Notes: a model not told the origin generated them from the letters alone. DNA of 64,000 nucleotides from JBKHXF01 sp046566145 (GCA_046566145.1 JBKHXF010000008.1:124001-188000), one strand, 5' to 3'; positions 32,970 to 41,280 are shown, numbered from the stretch's first letter. Numbers and translations: made by a program.

Positions 32970-33770
32970 GTGATCGAGCCCGTCATCCCCCGCGAGGGCC
33001 TCGGCGTCCTGCACCTGTTCTACCGCGTCGACCACGCGGCGGCCCGGGAGCTGCCCGCGGCCGCCGCCAAGGAGCTCGCGGCGACGCTCGAGGGCTGGTC
33101 GGACGACGTCCAGCTGCACCTGTTCAGCGTCTTCGGTCACAAGGCCGACGTCATGGTGATGGCCATCAGCGAGGACCTGGTCCAGCTGCGCCGGCTCCAG
33201 ACGGCGATCTCCGGCTCGGCCTGCGCGCCGGCCCTCCAGCTCGACTGGTCGTACCTGAGCCTCACCGAGGGCAGCGAGTACACGACCACCCCCGAGCAGT
33301 ACCGCGAGGAGATGGCGGAGAAGGGCGTCGAGGGCGAGGACCTCGAGCGCCGCGTCGCCGAGTTCGCGGAGCGGATGGAGAAGTACACCCGCGACAAGCT
33401 CTACCCGCGGATGCCCGAGTGGGAGCTCGCCTGCTTCTACCCGATGTCCCACCGCCGCGAGGGCGACGACAACTGGTACTCGCTCGACTTCGACCGCCGC
33501 AAGGAGCTGATGCACGAGCACGGCCGCTCCGGGCGCGCCTTCACGGGCCGCGTGCTGCAGCTCGTGTCCGGCTCCACCGGCCTCGACCTGTGGGAGTGGG
33601 GCGTGACCCTGTTCGCGCACGACATCGCGGACGTCAAGGAGATCGTCTACAAGCTCCGGTACGACGAGGCCTCGGCCCGCTTCGCGGAGTTCGGCGACTT
33701 CGTCATCGGGATGCGCCGCTCCCCCGCGGAGCTCGTGGCCGAGGTCGGGCTCGCCCCGGCCGAGGGCTGA
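32970..33770 (+). CDS. hemQ: Coproheme decarboxylase HemQ (ChdC)
   Basis: A 266-residue chlorite-dismutase-fold protein. CFYPMSHRREGDDNWYSLDF carries the catalytic Tyr (Y157) that decarboxylates coproheme propionates, and ELMHEHGRSG carries the likely proximal His (H184). It completes haem b synthesis by the coproporphyrin-dependent route typical of Actinobacteria and Firmicutes. It lacks the chlorite dismutase distal Arg context, as expected. GTG start. It heads an apparent operon with an ANL enzyme and a Nudix protein whose link to haem is not obvious. Confidence 0.93.
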   Translation: MIEPVIPREGLGVLHLFYRVDHAAARELPAAAAKELAATLEGWSDDVQLHLFSVFGHKADVMVMAISEDLVQLRRLQTAISGSACAPALQLDWSYLSLTEGSEYTTTPEQYREEMAEKGVEGEDLERRVAEFAERMEKYTRDKLYPRMPEWELACFYPMSHRREGDDNWYSLDFDRRKELMHEHGRSGRAFTGRVLQLVSGSTGLDLWEWGVTLFAHDIADVKEIVYKLRYDEASARFAEFGDFVIGMRRSPAELVAEVGLAPAEG

Positions 33771-33780
33771 GCCGGACCCC

Positions 33781-35232
33781 GTGACGACGGCCGCGCCCGC
33801 GCTCGTCGACCCGTGGCCGCTCGTCGCCCACGCCGTCGGCCTGCTCCGTGGACACCGGCTGGGCCCCGGGGACCGCGTCGTCACGCTGCAGGGCCAGCAC
33901 GTCGGCACCTTCGCGCTGGGGCTCGCCTGCGCGCTGGAGGGGGTGGTCGAGGTGCCGCTGCCAGCCGACGCGCCGGCGGCCGAGCTCGCCCCCATCGTCG
34001 CCGACGCGGACCCGTCGCTGGTGCTCGTCGACCCGGCCGCGCGACGTGGTCCGGTCCCGGCGGGCGACGCCCCGGTCCACGTCGCCGACCTCGCCACGCT
34101 GCGCGCCGCGCCGGCGGTGGAGCCGGACACCGACCGGCCGCGCACCCGGGCGATGGCGTACACGTCGGGCACCACCGGCAGGCGCAAGGGGGTGCACGTC
34201 GGGGTGCACCACACCGCCTGGGGCGCCCGGGTCGTCGACGACGAGCACGCCGCGTTCGACCGGCGCCACGGCGACCGGCACCTCGTGCTCTCCCCGCTCT
34301 ACCACTCCGGCCCGTTCCGGCACGCCGCGGTGACGGCGCTCACCGGGGGGCGCGTCGCCGTGTTCGGGCGGTTCGACGTCGACGCGTGGCTGCAGGCCCT
34401 GCGGACCCTGCGCCCGACGTCGCTGTTCTGCGTCCCCACCCACCTGCACCGCCTGCTCGCCCACCCGGACCTCGTCGCCGACGACCTGGCGTCGCTGACC
34501 CTCCTGGTGCACGCCGCCGCACCCTGCCCGGTGCCGCTGAAGGAGCGCCTGCTCGACCTCGCCCCGGCCGGTGCCGTGTGGGAGTTCCTCGGCTCCACCG
34601 AGGGCCAGTTCACGGTCTGCCCGCCGGACGTCTGGGCCGCCGCGCCGGGCACCGTCGGGACGGCCCGGCCCGGGCGCCGGCTGTCGGTGCGCGACGCCGG
34701 GGGCCACGAGCTCCCCGCCGGCGCGGTCGGCACCGTGTGGGTGCACGCGCCGGCGCACGCCCGCTGGTCCTACTGGCGCGACCCGGCGCGGACCGCGCGG
34801 GCGTGGGACGGCGACGCGTTCACGGTCGGCGACCTCGGCAGCCTCGACGCGGCCGGTCGGCTCACGCTGGCCGGCCGGGACGGCGACCTGGTGATCTCCG
34901 GTGGCGTGAACGTCTACCCCGCCGAGGTCGAGCGGGTGCTGCTCGCCCAGCCAGGTGTCGCCGAGGCCGTCGTGTACGGCGTCCCCGACCCCGACTGGGG
35001 CGAACAGGTCCGCGCTGCGGTGGTCCCGCACGTCGGCGCCGAGCCCGACCCCGATCGGCTCCGGGCGGCGTGCGCGGCGGCGCTGCGGCCTGCGGCCGTG
35101 CCCCGACGGGTCGACGTCGTCACCACGCTCCCCCGGACCCCGACCGGCAAGGTCCGCCGCGCCGACCTCGTCACCGAGCTCGCCAGCGCCGGACGCGCAC
35201 CCGACCCCCCGGACGCGGGGGCGGCCCCGTGA
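33781..35232 (+). CDS. AMP-forming acyl-CoA synthetase-like (ANL family) enzyme
   Basis: A 483-residue adenylate-forming enzyme, short for the family. Core motifs are YTSGTTGRRKG (about 127-137), EFLGSTEGQ, VGDLG, GRDGDLVISGGVNVYP (A8-like hinge) and the C-terminal catalytic Lys in PRTPTGKVRR. It activates a carboxylic acid as acyl-AMP and passes it to CoA or another acceptor; the substrate cannot be told. It starts 10 bases after hemQ and its stop overlaps the Nudix start, so the three genes are co-transcribed. Confidence 0.85.
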   Translation: MTTAAPALVDPWPLVAHAVGLLRGHRLGPGDRVVTLQGQHVGTFALGLACALEGVVEVPLPADAPAAELAPIVADADPSLVLVDPAARRGPVPAGDAPVHVADLATLRAAPAVEPDTDRPRTRAMAYTSGTTGRRKGVHVGVHHTAWGARVVDDEHAAFDRRHGDRHLVLSPLYHSGPFRHAAVTALTGGRVAVFGRFDVDAWLQALRTLRPTSLFCVPTHLHRLLAHPDLVADDLASLTLLVHAAAPCPVPLKERLLDLAPAGAVWEFLGSTEGQFTVCPPDVWAAAPGTVGTARPGRRLSVRDAGGHELPAGAVGTVWVHAPAHARWSYWRDPARTARAWDGDAFTVGDLGSLDAAGRLTLAGRDGDLVISGGVNVYPAEVERVLLAQPGVAEAVVYGVPDPDWGEQVRAAVVPHVGAEPDPDRLRAACAAALRPAAVPRRVDVVTTLPRTPTGKVRRADLVTELASAGRAPDPPDAGAAP

Positions 35233-35768
35233 ACCACGCCGACCCGACCGCCGCGCTGCTCGCCGAGCTGGCGTCCCACGAGCCGGCGGACCACCGTGAG
35301 GCCGTCTCGCTCGCGACGATGCGCCGGCTGGTGGCGTGGCTCCCCATGCCCTTCGACGAGACGGCCGACCCCACCCACGTCACCTCGTCGGCGATCGTGG
35401 TCTCGGAGGACGAGCGCGTCCTGCTCCACCGCCACAAGCGGCTCGGCGTCTGGCTGCAGCCGGGCGGCCACGTCGACCCGGGCGAGGCGCCCCGCGGTGC
35501 GGTCCTGCGCGAGGTCGCCGAGGAGACCGGGCTCGGGGCGCGGCACCACGACGACGCCCGTCTGCTGCACGTCGACGTGCACGAGGGCGGGCGGGGCCAC
35601 CTCCACCTCGACCTGCGGTGGCTGCTGCTCGCGCCGGCGGTGGCCCCGAGGCCCCCGGCGGGCGAGAGCCAGGAGGTCGAGTGGCTCGAGCCGGAGGAGG
35701 CGATCGCCCGCGCGGACGTCTCGTGCGGTGCGGCGATCCGGGCGGCGCTGCGACGGCTGTCCCGCTGA
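35229..35768 (+). CDS. Nudix hydrolase
   Basis: A 179-residue protein with a perfect Nudix box at 80-102 (GHVDPGEAPRGAVLREVAEETG), where the Glu residues bind metal and the enzyme hydrolyses a nucleoside-diphosphate-linked compound. The substrate is unknown. GTG start overlaps the ANL-enzyme stop by GTGA. It converges with the DUF2804 gene. Confidence 0.9.
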   Translation: MNHADPTAALLAELASHEPADHREAVSLATMRRLVAWLPMPFDETADPTHVTSSAIVVSEDERVLLHRHKRLGVWLQPGGHVDPGEAPRGAVLREVAEETGLGARHHDDARLLHVDVHEGGRGHLHLDLRWLLLAPAVAPRPPAGESQEVEWLEPEEAIARADVSCGAAIRAALRRLSR

Positions 35769-35787
35769 CCGGCGCCGTCCGGGGCGC

Positions 35788-36759
35788 TCACCACGTGGCC
35801 TCGTGGTCCTCGGTGACGCCCGTGAGCCGGACCCCGACGGGCTGCCCGTCCGGCCCCGGCAGCGTCCCCCGGAGCACCCCCAGGGGCTGGACGTACCGCG
35901 AGCGCACCACCCGCAGGTCCTCGTCGGCGGCGCGGACGCCCCACGGCTCGAGGACGAGCTCCCAACCGGGTCCGCCGACCACCCACGCCCCGGCGGGGTC
36001 GGTGGCGACGGCGGGCGCGAGCCCGGTCACGTCCAGCGCGTGCGGGACGCCGTCCCACCACACCACGTCCTCCCCATCGGCGAGCGCGTTCATGCCGGTC
36101 GACACGTTCAGCCCGACCCGGCGCCCGTCGGCCGACGTGCCCGCACCGGCGGCCCAGCGCCACACCGTGTGCCGGTCCTGCCGGCCGGCGGTCCAGTCGC
36201 GCCACCCGCCACCGTCGAGGTCGCGGCGGACGCCGTCGACCTCGACGACCCCGCGCGCGGGGTGGCCGGCCGCCTTCTCGGTGCGGTTCCACCCCCCGGC
36301 CGCGGTGGCGGTCGTCAGCGTCGCGGGGGTCCCCGGGACGGGCACCTCGACGGTCGCCCGCACCCGCCCGGCCTCGGTGTCGAGGTCGAGGTGCAGCCCG
36401 CCGTCGCCGTCGATCGCCACCGTCGAGCCGCGCCAGACCGCCCGTGCGCCGGCGGCCGGCGTCCGGCCGACGGCGACGACGCGGCCGGGCAGGCGGCGCT
36501 CCCACGTGGTCGTGCGCCCGTCGGCGTGGACGAACGCGAACGCCGTCCCGACCAGGCCGAGCGACACGACGGCCGCGCCGACGAGCACCCCGTCGGGGTC
36601 GCCAGCGGCCGCGTAGCACCACCGTCGCACGCGCCCACGACGCGGCCCGAGCGCCACCGGGTCGGCCGCGTCACGCCCCGCGACGAGCCCGTGCAGCAGC
36701 ACCCCGGCCGGATCGGTCGGGGTCGCGGGTGCGGGTGGGAGCGTCGTCGGCCTGTCCAT
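35788..36759 (-). CDS. DUF2804 family protein
   Basis: A 323-residue protein with the family layout: an N-terminal RRWCYAAAGDPDGVLVGAAV segment and repeated beta-rich stretches with Trp (GGWRDWTAGRQDRHTVWRW, WNRTEKAAGHPARG). DUF2804 members resemble lipocalin-like AttH/svf1 proteins, but no activity is established. The ATG is preceded by TAGGCT ending 8 bases upstream, so the message is probably leaderless. Confidence 0.8.
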   Translation of the reverse strand: MDRPTTLPPAPATPTDPAGVLLHGLVAGRDAADPVALGPRRGRVRRWCYAAAGDPDGVLVGAAVVSLGLVGTAFAFVHADGRTTTWERRLPGRVVAVGRTPAAGARAVWRGSTVAIDGDGGLHLDLDTEAGRVRATVEVPVPGTPATLTTATAAGGWNRTEKAAGHPARGVVEVDGVRRDLDGGGWRDWTAGRQDRHTVWRWAAGAGTSADGRRVGLNVSTGMNALADGEDVVWWDGVPHALDVTGLAPAVATDPAGAWVVGGPGWELVLEPWGVRAADEDLRVVRSRYVQPLGVLRGTLPGPDGQPVGVRLTGVTEDHEATW

Positions 36760-36767
36760 CGGGCCGG

Positions 36768-36773
36768 AGCCTA
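36768..36773 (-). promoter_or_regulatory. Putative -10 element (TAGGCT), leaderless DUF2804 gene
   Basis: Minus-strand TAGGCT followed by 8 bases and then the ATG at 36759; the predicted transcript would start at or within a base or two of the start codon. Confidence 0.5.
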
Positions 36774-36832
36774 GGGCGCGCACCCGTCGAACGGCCGGTG
36801 TGCCGGGTGGCGACCGCGGCCGGTATCCGCGA

Positions 36833-36850
36833 TGCTCACACCTGTGAGCA
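36833..36850. promoter_or_regulatory. 18-bp palindrome, candidate operator
   Basis: TGCTCACA-CC-TGTGAGCA, perfect 8-bp arms around a 2-base centre. It sits between the DUF2804 promoter and the divergent HhH gene. It is the reverse arrangement of a CRP-type TGTGA-N6-TCACA site, so a different dimeric repressor is more likely. Confidence 0.5.
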
Positions 36851-36889
36851 CCGGGAACATCTCTGCGAGCACCCGCACTCGCGTCCCCG

Positions 36890-36974
36890 CCCCCGACCCG
36901 ATCCACACGACCCCCGACCCGATCCCCACGACCCCCGACCCCGATCCCCACGACCCCCGACCCCGATCCGTGCC
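36890..36974. repeat. 21-22-bp tandem repeat, about four copies
   Basis: Units begin CCCCCGACCC(C)GATCC and end CACGA, at 36890-36910, 36911-36931, 36932-36953 and 36954-36974; the last copy is degenerate at its end. The repeat is directly contiguous, so it is not a CRISPR. It lies in the 5' region of the HhH gene, just after the palindrome. Confidence 0.85.
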
Positions 36975-37007
36975 GTACCGATGCGGCGCGCACGAAGGAG
37001 CACCGAC

Positions 37008-37562
37008 GTGAGCGACGTCGTCACCGTCCTCGAGTCCGTCAACGGCGTCGGTCCGGCCACCCGGACCGCCATCCTCGACAGGTTCCCGACCCTCGACGCC
37101 CTCGCCGGCGCCTCGGTCGAGGACCTGACCGACGTCAAGGGCGTCGGCCCCGCGACGGCCAGGTCCATCAAGAAGGCCGTCACCCAGGCGGACGTCAAGG
37201 TCTCCGAGGCCCCGCGCGCCGCCGCCGCCGGCGCGGTCGCCGACCTCAAGCAGGCCCGCGACCAGGCCGCCACCAAGGCCCGCACCACCGCGAAGAAGGT
37301 GCAGGCCGACGTCGAGGAGACCCGCAAGGAGGTCACCGCCGACGTCAAGCGCGCCGCCGCGAAGGTCGACGACCAGGCCGACGACGCCGTCGCCGCCCTC
37401 AAGGGCGCGCTGACGAGCATCCAGAAGGTCCTGCTCGCCGCCATCGAGGCCGGCAAGGAGGAGTGGCCCAACACCGAGCGCCAGCTCAAGGCCGCCCTGA
37501 CCAGCATCAGGAAGACCGGCGAGACCGTCATCAGCTCCGCGGGCAACCTCCGCAGGGGCTGA
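37008..37562 (+). CDS. Helix-hairpin-helix protein with long Ala/Lys-rich helical tail
   Basis: A 184-residue protein. Residues 1-60 hold two HhH units (VNGVGPATRTAIL and VKGVGPATARSI), a DNA-binding module. Residues 75-184 are a continuous amphipathic helix-like region rich in Ala, Lys, Asp and Glu, resembling histone-tail or apolipoprotein-like repeats (DLKQARDQAATKARTTAKKV, TADVKRAAAKVDDQADDAV). GTG start with AAGGAG 7 bases upstream. It may be a DNA-bridging or nucleoid-associated protein; that is inference from domain content. Confidence 0.75.
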   Translation: MSDVVTVLESVNGVGPATRTAILDRFPTLDALAGASVEDLTDVKGVGPATARSIKKAVTQADVKVSEAPRAAAAGAVADLKQARDQAATKARTTAKKVQADVEETRKEVTADVKRAAAKVDDQADDAVAALKGALTSIQKVLLAAIEAGKEEWPNTERQLKAALTSIRKTGETVISSAGNLRRG

Positions 37563-37587
37563 GCCCGCCCCCTCGCACCCCACGTCG

Positions 37588-37612
37588 CCGCCCCGTGCCC
37601 CGCACGGGGCGG
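37588..37612. terminator. Bidirectional hairpin terminator between the HhH gene and nucS
   Basis: Perfect 11-bp stem CCGCCCCGTGC (37588-37598) / 37602-37612 with a 3-base loop, midway between two convergent stop codons. Confidence 0.8.
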
Positions 37613-37625
37613 TCGCGCGTCGGCG

Positions 37626-38285
37626 TCAGAACAGCCGCAGGTCCGGCTCCTCCTCGCCGCGCAGGGCCGCGAGGTCGACCTCCGCCACGGCGATACCGCG
37701 CGCCTCCGCGAGGACCCGGGCCTGGGGCTTCACCGTCGTCGCGGCGAAGATCCCACGGACCGGGGCCAGCAGCGGGTCACGCTGCATCCGCTCGAGGTAG
37801 CGGGTGAGCTGCTCGACCCCGTCGATCTCGCCGATGCGCTTGACCTCGACCGCGACCGCGCCGCCTCCGGGGTCACGGCACAGCAGGTCGACCGGCCCGA
37901 GGTCGGTGCGGAACTCCCGCTGGACGCACACCAGACCGTCCTCGAGCGCGTGCGGGTGCGCGGCCAGCAGCTCCTGCAGCTCCCGCTCCACGCCGTCGAG
38001 GGTGAGCCCGCGCTCGGTGTCGAGCTCGACCGAGATGTCGCTCAGCACCTCCTCGAGCTCGATCTCGAGCCGTTCACCCTTGGCGTTGGTCACGACCCAG
38101 CGGTCCTCGTGCTCGACCAGCGTGTTCGGCGCGTTCATCCAGTTGACGGGCTTGTAGGCACCGACGTCGGCGTGGATCGCGACGCAGCCGTCGGCCTTGA
38201 CCATCAGCAGCCGGACCGCCGACGTCAGCGTGGACGAGAGGCGGCCCTGGTAGGTCGCGGAGCAGCGGGCGACGACGAGGCGCAT
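37626..38285 (-). CDS. nucS: Mismatch-specific endonuclease NucS/EndoMS
   Basis: A 219-residue protein. The N-terminal DNA-binding domain (RLVVARCSATYQGRLSSTLT, LMVKADGCVAIHAD) is followed by the RecB-like nuclease core (GPVDLLCRDPGGGAVAVEVKRIGEIDGVEQLTRYLE) with its Asp/Glu/Lys triad. The C-terminus DLRLF is a sliding-clamp-binding tail as known for NucS. It carries out the MutSL-independent mismatch repair of Actinobacteria and Archaea. The ATG lies 8 bases after TACGGT, suggesting a leaderless message. Confidence 0.95.
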   Translation of the reverse strand: MRLVVARCSATYQGRLSSTLTSAVRLLMVKADGCVAIHADVGAYKPVNWMNAPNTLVEHEDRWVVTNAKGERLEIELEEVLSDISVELDTERGLTLDGVERELQELLAAHPHALEDGLVCVQREFRTDLGPVDLLCRDPGGGAVAVEVKRIGEIDGVEQLTRYLERMQRDPLLAPVRGIFAATTVKPQARVLAEARGIAVAEVDLAALRGEEEPDLRLF

Positions 38286-38293
38286 GGCGCCGG

Positions 38294-38299
38294 ACCGTA
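38294..38299 (-). promoter_or_regulatory. Putative -10 element (TACGGT), leaderless nucS
   Basis: Minus-strand TACGGT, then 8 bases, then the nucS ATG at 38285; the same spacing as at the DUF2804 gene. Confidence 0.45.
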
Positions 38300-38345
38300 C
38301 CGGTTCGGCCCCGACCGTCGTGGCCGGGGCCACCCCCGCCCTCGC

Positions 38346-38351
38346 TACCCT
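38346..38351 (+). promoter_or_regulatory. Putative -10 element (TACCCT) of ychF
   Basis: TACCCT followed by CG, 72 bases before the ychF TTG; divergent from the nucS element about 50 bases away. Confidence 0.45.
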
Positions 38352-38423
38352 CGCGGGCCACGTGCGCCCGCCTCCCGGTGCGTCGCGCACCCGTCCCCTC
38401 GCACCCCTCACAGGAGCCCACCG

Positions 38424-39518
38424 TTGGGCGTCAAGGTCGGTCTCGTCGGGCTGCCGAACGTCGGCAAGTCGACGCTGTTCAACGCCGTGTCGCAGGCCGG
38501 CGCGGAGGCGGCGAACTTCCCCTTCTGCACCATCGACCCCAACGTCGGGGTCGTGGCCGTCCCCGACGAGCGGCTCGACCGGCTGGCGTCGTTGAACTCC
38601 TCGGCGAAGGTCGTCCCGACCGCGATCGAGTTCGTCGACATCGCCGGGCTGGTGGCGGGCGCGTCCAAGGGCGAGGGTCTCGGCAACCAGTTCCTCGCGC
38701 ACATCCGCGAGGTCGACGCGATCTGCCACGTGGTGCGCTGCTTCGAGGACGACGACGTCATCCACGTCTCCGGTTCGGTCGACCCGTCGCGGGACATCGA
38801 GGTGATCGACACCGAGCTCGGCCTGAAGGACCTCGAGAGCGTCGAGAAGCGCCTCGAGCGCACGGGTCGGGGGGCGAAGTCCGGCGACAAGGACCTCAAG
38901 GCCCAGGCCGAGCTGCTCACCGCCCTCGTCGCGCACCTCGGTGACGGGCTCGCCGCCCGCACGTTCGCGTGGCCAGCGGAGATGAAGCCCTTCCGGCGCG
39001 AGCTCAGCCTGCTCACCGACAAGCCGATCCTGTACGCCGCGAACGTCGGGGAGGACGACCTCCCCGACGGCAACGCCCACGTCGACACGGTGCGCGGGAT
39101 CGCGGCCGACCAGGACGCCGAGGTCGTGGTCATCTCCGCGCAGGTCGAGGCCGAGCTCGCGGAGCTGTCCGAGGAGGACCGCGCCGAGTTCCTCGCGGGC
39201 CTCGGGCTCGAGCGCTCGGGTCTCGAGCGCCTCATCACCACCGCGTACCGCCTGCTCGACCTCATCACCTTCCTGACCGCCGGCCCCAAGGAGTCGCGCG
39301 CCTGGACGGTGCGCCGCGGTTCCACCGCCCCCCAGGCCGCCGGCGCCATCCACTCCGACTTCGAGCGCGGGTTCATCCGCGCCGAGGTCATCGCCTACGA
39401 CGACTACGACCGCCTCGGCTCGGAGTCGGCGGCCCGCGAGGCCGGCCGGCTGCGGGTGGAGGGCAAGGAGTACGTGGTCGCCGACGGCGACGTGGTCCAC
39501 TTCCGCTTCAACGTCTGA
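38424..39518 (+). CDS. ychF: Redox-responsive ATPase YchF/OLA1
   Basis: A 364-residue OBG-family P-loop protein, the normal length. It has GLPNVGKST (7-15), ANFPFCTIDPNVGVV, DIAGLVAGASKGEGLGN, and the NxxE motif NVGE in place of the GTPase NKxD, which makes it ATP-specific. A TGS-like C-terminal domain follows. Translation starts at TTG: no ATG/GTG fits, and AGGAG lies 8 bases upstream. Binds ribosomes; its cellular role is still debated. Confidence 0.95.
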   Translation: MGVKVGLVGLPNVGKSTLFNAVSQAGAEAANFPFCTIDPNVGVVAVPDERLDRLASLNSSAKVVPTAIEFVDIAGLVAGASKGEGLGNQFLAHIREVDAICHVVRCFEDDDVIHVSGSVDPSRDIEVIDTELGLKDLESVEKRLERTGRGAKSGDKDLKAQAELLTALVAHLGDGLAARTFAWPAEMKPFRRELSLLTDKPILYAANVGEDDLPDGNAHVDTVRGIAADQDAEVVVISAQVEAELAELSEEDRAEFLAGLGLERSGLERLITTAYRLLDLITFLTAGPKESRAWTVRRGSTAPQAAGAIHSDFERGFIRAEVIAYDDYDRLGSESAAREAGRLRVEGKEYVVADGDVVHFRFNV

Positions 39519-39573
39519 CCCCCACCACACCACCCCACCCCACCCGACCGACCAGCGACGCCAGGAGCCGACC

Positions 39574-39762
39574 GTGCCCCGCACCGAACCCATCACCCGG
39601 CTGGAGGTCGCGGCCTGCCCGACCCACCGGCAGGACGTCAAGCACTACTCCCCCTTCGAGGTTGGCTGCGAGTGCCTCTCCGACGAGCGTCGGGCCGAGC
39701 TCGCCGAGCGCCTCGCGGCCGCCCGGGCCGAGGGCAACCCGCTCGCCGAGATGTTCGAGTGA
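39574..39762 (+). CDS. Small conserved-looking Cys/His protein
   Basis: A 62-residue protein with CPTH near residue 15 and CEC near residues 32-34, a possible metal site, and a helical acidic C-terminus. The GTG has AGGAG 7 bases upstream. It lies between ychF and the UbiB-like gene in the same direction and is probably co-transcribed. No family recognised. Confidence 0.6.
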   Translation: MPRTEPITRLEVAACPTHRQDVKHYSPFEVGCECLSDERRAELAERLAAARAEGNPLAEMFE

Positions 39763-39830
39763 CCGACCCGTCCACGCGGGCGGACACGAAGCCCTGACGA
39801 CCTGCACCCGTCCCGCACCCGGAGCGTCAA

Positions 39831-41207
39831 GTGGCCCGTCGCAACCAGCTCGGTGGTCGGCTCGGCCGCGGCGCGCGGCTGGCCCGCACCGGCCTGCGCG
39901 GGGCGACCGGGTTCGCCGAGGCGGGCGCCCGACGGATGCTCGGCCAGGACGATCCCGACCGCGTCCACGAGGAGGTCGCCGCGCGCCTCGCCGAGGTCCT
40001 CGGGGAGATGAAGGGTGCGGCGATGAAGCTCGGCCAGCTGCTGAGCTTCGTCGACCTCGACCTGCCGCCCGAGGTCCGCTCCGCGTACCACGACGCCCTC
40101 GCCTCGCTGCGCGACGCCGCACCAGCGATGGACCCCGACGCCATCCACGAGGTCATCGAGTCGGAGTACGGCGCGCGGGCGGAGTCGGTCTTCGCCTCGT
40201 TCGACCCCCACCCGCTCGCCGCCGCCTCCATCGGCCAGGTGCACTCCGCCAAGCTCGCCGACGGTCGCGAGGTCGTGGTGAAGGTCCAGTACCCAGGGGT
40301 CGCCGAGGCGGTCCGGGCGGACCTCTCCAACGCCGAGCTCTTCGCGCCGCTCGCCCGCGTCTTCTCCCCCAACCAGGAGATCGGCCCGCTGCTCGACGAG
40401 CTGCGCGAGCGGGTCGACGACGAGCTCGACTACGAGCGCGAGGCCCAGTACCAGCGCGCCTTCGCGACCCGGTACGCCGGGCACCCCTTCATCGTGATCC
40501 CGGACGTCATCGGCGACCTGTGCCGCAAGCGGGTCCTCGTCAGCGAGCGCATCCACGGACGACGCTTCGACGAGGTGGTCAGCGACGGCACCGAGGCGCA
40601 GAAGCAGCGGGTCGGTGAGATCGTCTTCCGCTACGCCTTCGGCTCCATCGGCCGATTCCGGCTCTTCAACGGCGACCCGCACCCGGGCAACTACCTCGTG
40701 ACCGACGACGACCGCGTCGCGTTCCTCGACTACGGCTCGGTCAAGATGTTCACCCGCGAGCGCTACACCTCGATGCGCGAGATCGACGACGCCGTCATCC
40801 GTGACGACCGCGACGGGTTCCTGCTCGAGATGCGTCGCTCCGGGTTCCTCCCCCCCAACGCCGACGTGGACGAGGACCGGCTCTGGGAGTGGTTCCGGCT
40901 CTACACGCGACCGGTGCTCGCCGACCAGCCCTTCACGTTCACCTCCGAGTTCGCGGCGGAGGTGCTGCGCTCCACGTCGGACCCCCGCGGCGAGTACTAC
41001 GGGATGCTGCGCCGGCTGAACCTGCCCAGCGACTACCTGTTGCTGACCCGCATCCACCTCGGGCTCAACTCGGTGCTCGGTCGGCTCGGGGCGACCAACG
41101 ACTGGCGGGCGATCCGCGACGAGCTGGTCGAGGCCGGCCCGCCGGCGACGCCGCTCGGCGAGCAGGACGCGGCGTGGTGGGCCACGCAGGACCGCCCGAC
41201 CGACTGA
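39831..41207 (+). CDS. ABC1/UbiB-type atypical kinase
   Basis: A 458-residue protein of the ABC1/ADCK/UbiB family. The KxGQ motif appears as AAMKLGQLLSF, then the Ala-rich loop AAASIGQVHSA, the ion-pair Lys in VVKVQYPG, and the catalytic segments NGDPHPGNYL and FLDYGSVK. Members bind ATP and support isoprenoid quinone or lipid metabolism rather than classical protein phosphorylation. GTG start. A Gly/Arg-rich N-terminal stretch precedes the core. The gene is closed by a strong hairpin. Confidence 0.9.
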   Translation: MARRNQLGGRLGRGARLARTGLRGATGFAEAGARRMLGQDDPDRVHEEVAARLAEVLGEMKGAAMKLGQLLSFVDLDLPPEVRSAYHDALASLRDAAPAMDPDAIHEVIESEYGARAESVFASFDPHPLAAASIGQVHSAKLADGREVVVKVQYPGVAEAVRADLSNAELFAPLARVFSPNQEIGPLLDELRERVDDELDYEREAQYQRAFATRYAGHPFIVIPDVIGDLCRKRVLVSERIHGRRFDEVVSDGTEAQKQRVGEIVFRYAFGSIGRFRLFNGDPHPGNYLVTDDDRVAFLDYGSVKMFTRERYTSMREIDDAVIRDDRDGFLLEMRRSGFLPPNADVDEDRLWEWFRLYTRPVLADQPFTFTSEFAAEVLRSTSDPRGEYYGMLRRLNLPSDYLLLTRIHLGLNSVLGRLGATNDWRAIRDELVEAGPPATPLGEQDAAWWATQDRPTD

Positions 41208-41234
41208 TCCGGGCGCGACGGGGTCCGGACGCGA

Positions 41235-41261
41235 CGAGGCCCCGGCAGCGCCGGGGCCTCG
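41235..41261. terminator. Bidirectional hairpin terminator between the UbiB-like and FadD-like genes
   Basis: Perfect 12-bp stem (41235-41246 with 41250-41261) with a 3-base loop AGC, between convergent stop codons at 41207 and 41281. Confidence 0.85.
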
Positions 41262-41280
41262 AGGCGGTGACGACGCGGCG

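Noticed and set aside
36890..36974. Possible CRISPR array
   Set aside because: Units are directly contiguous without spacers and no cas genes are present; it is a simple tandem repeat.
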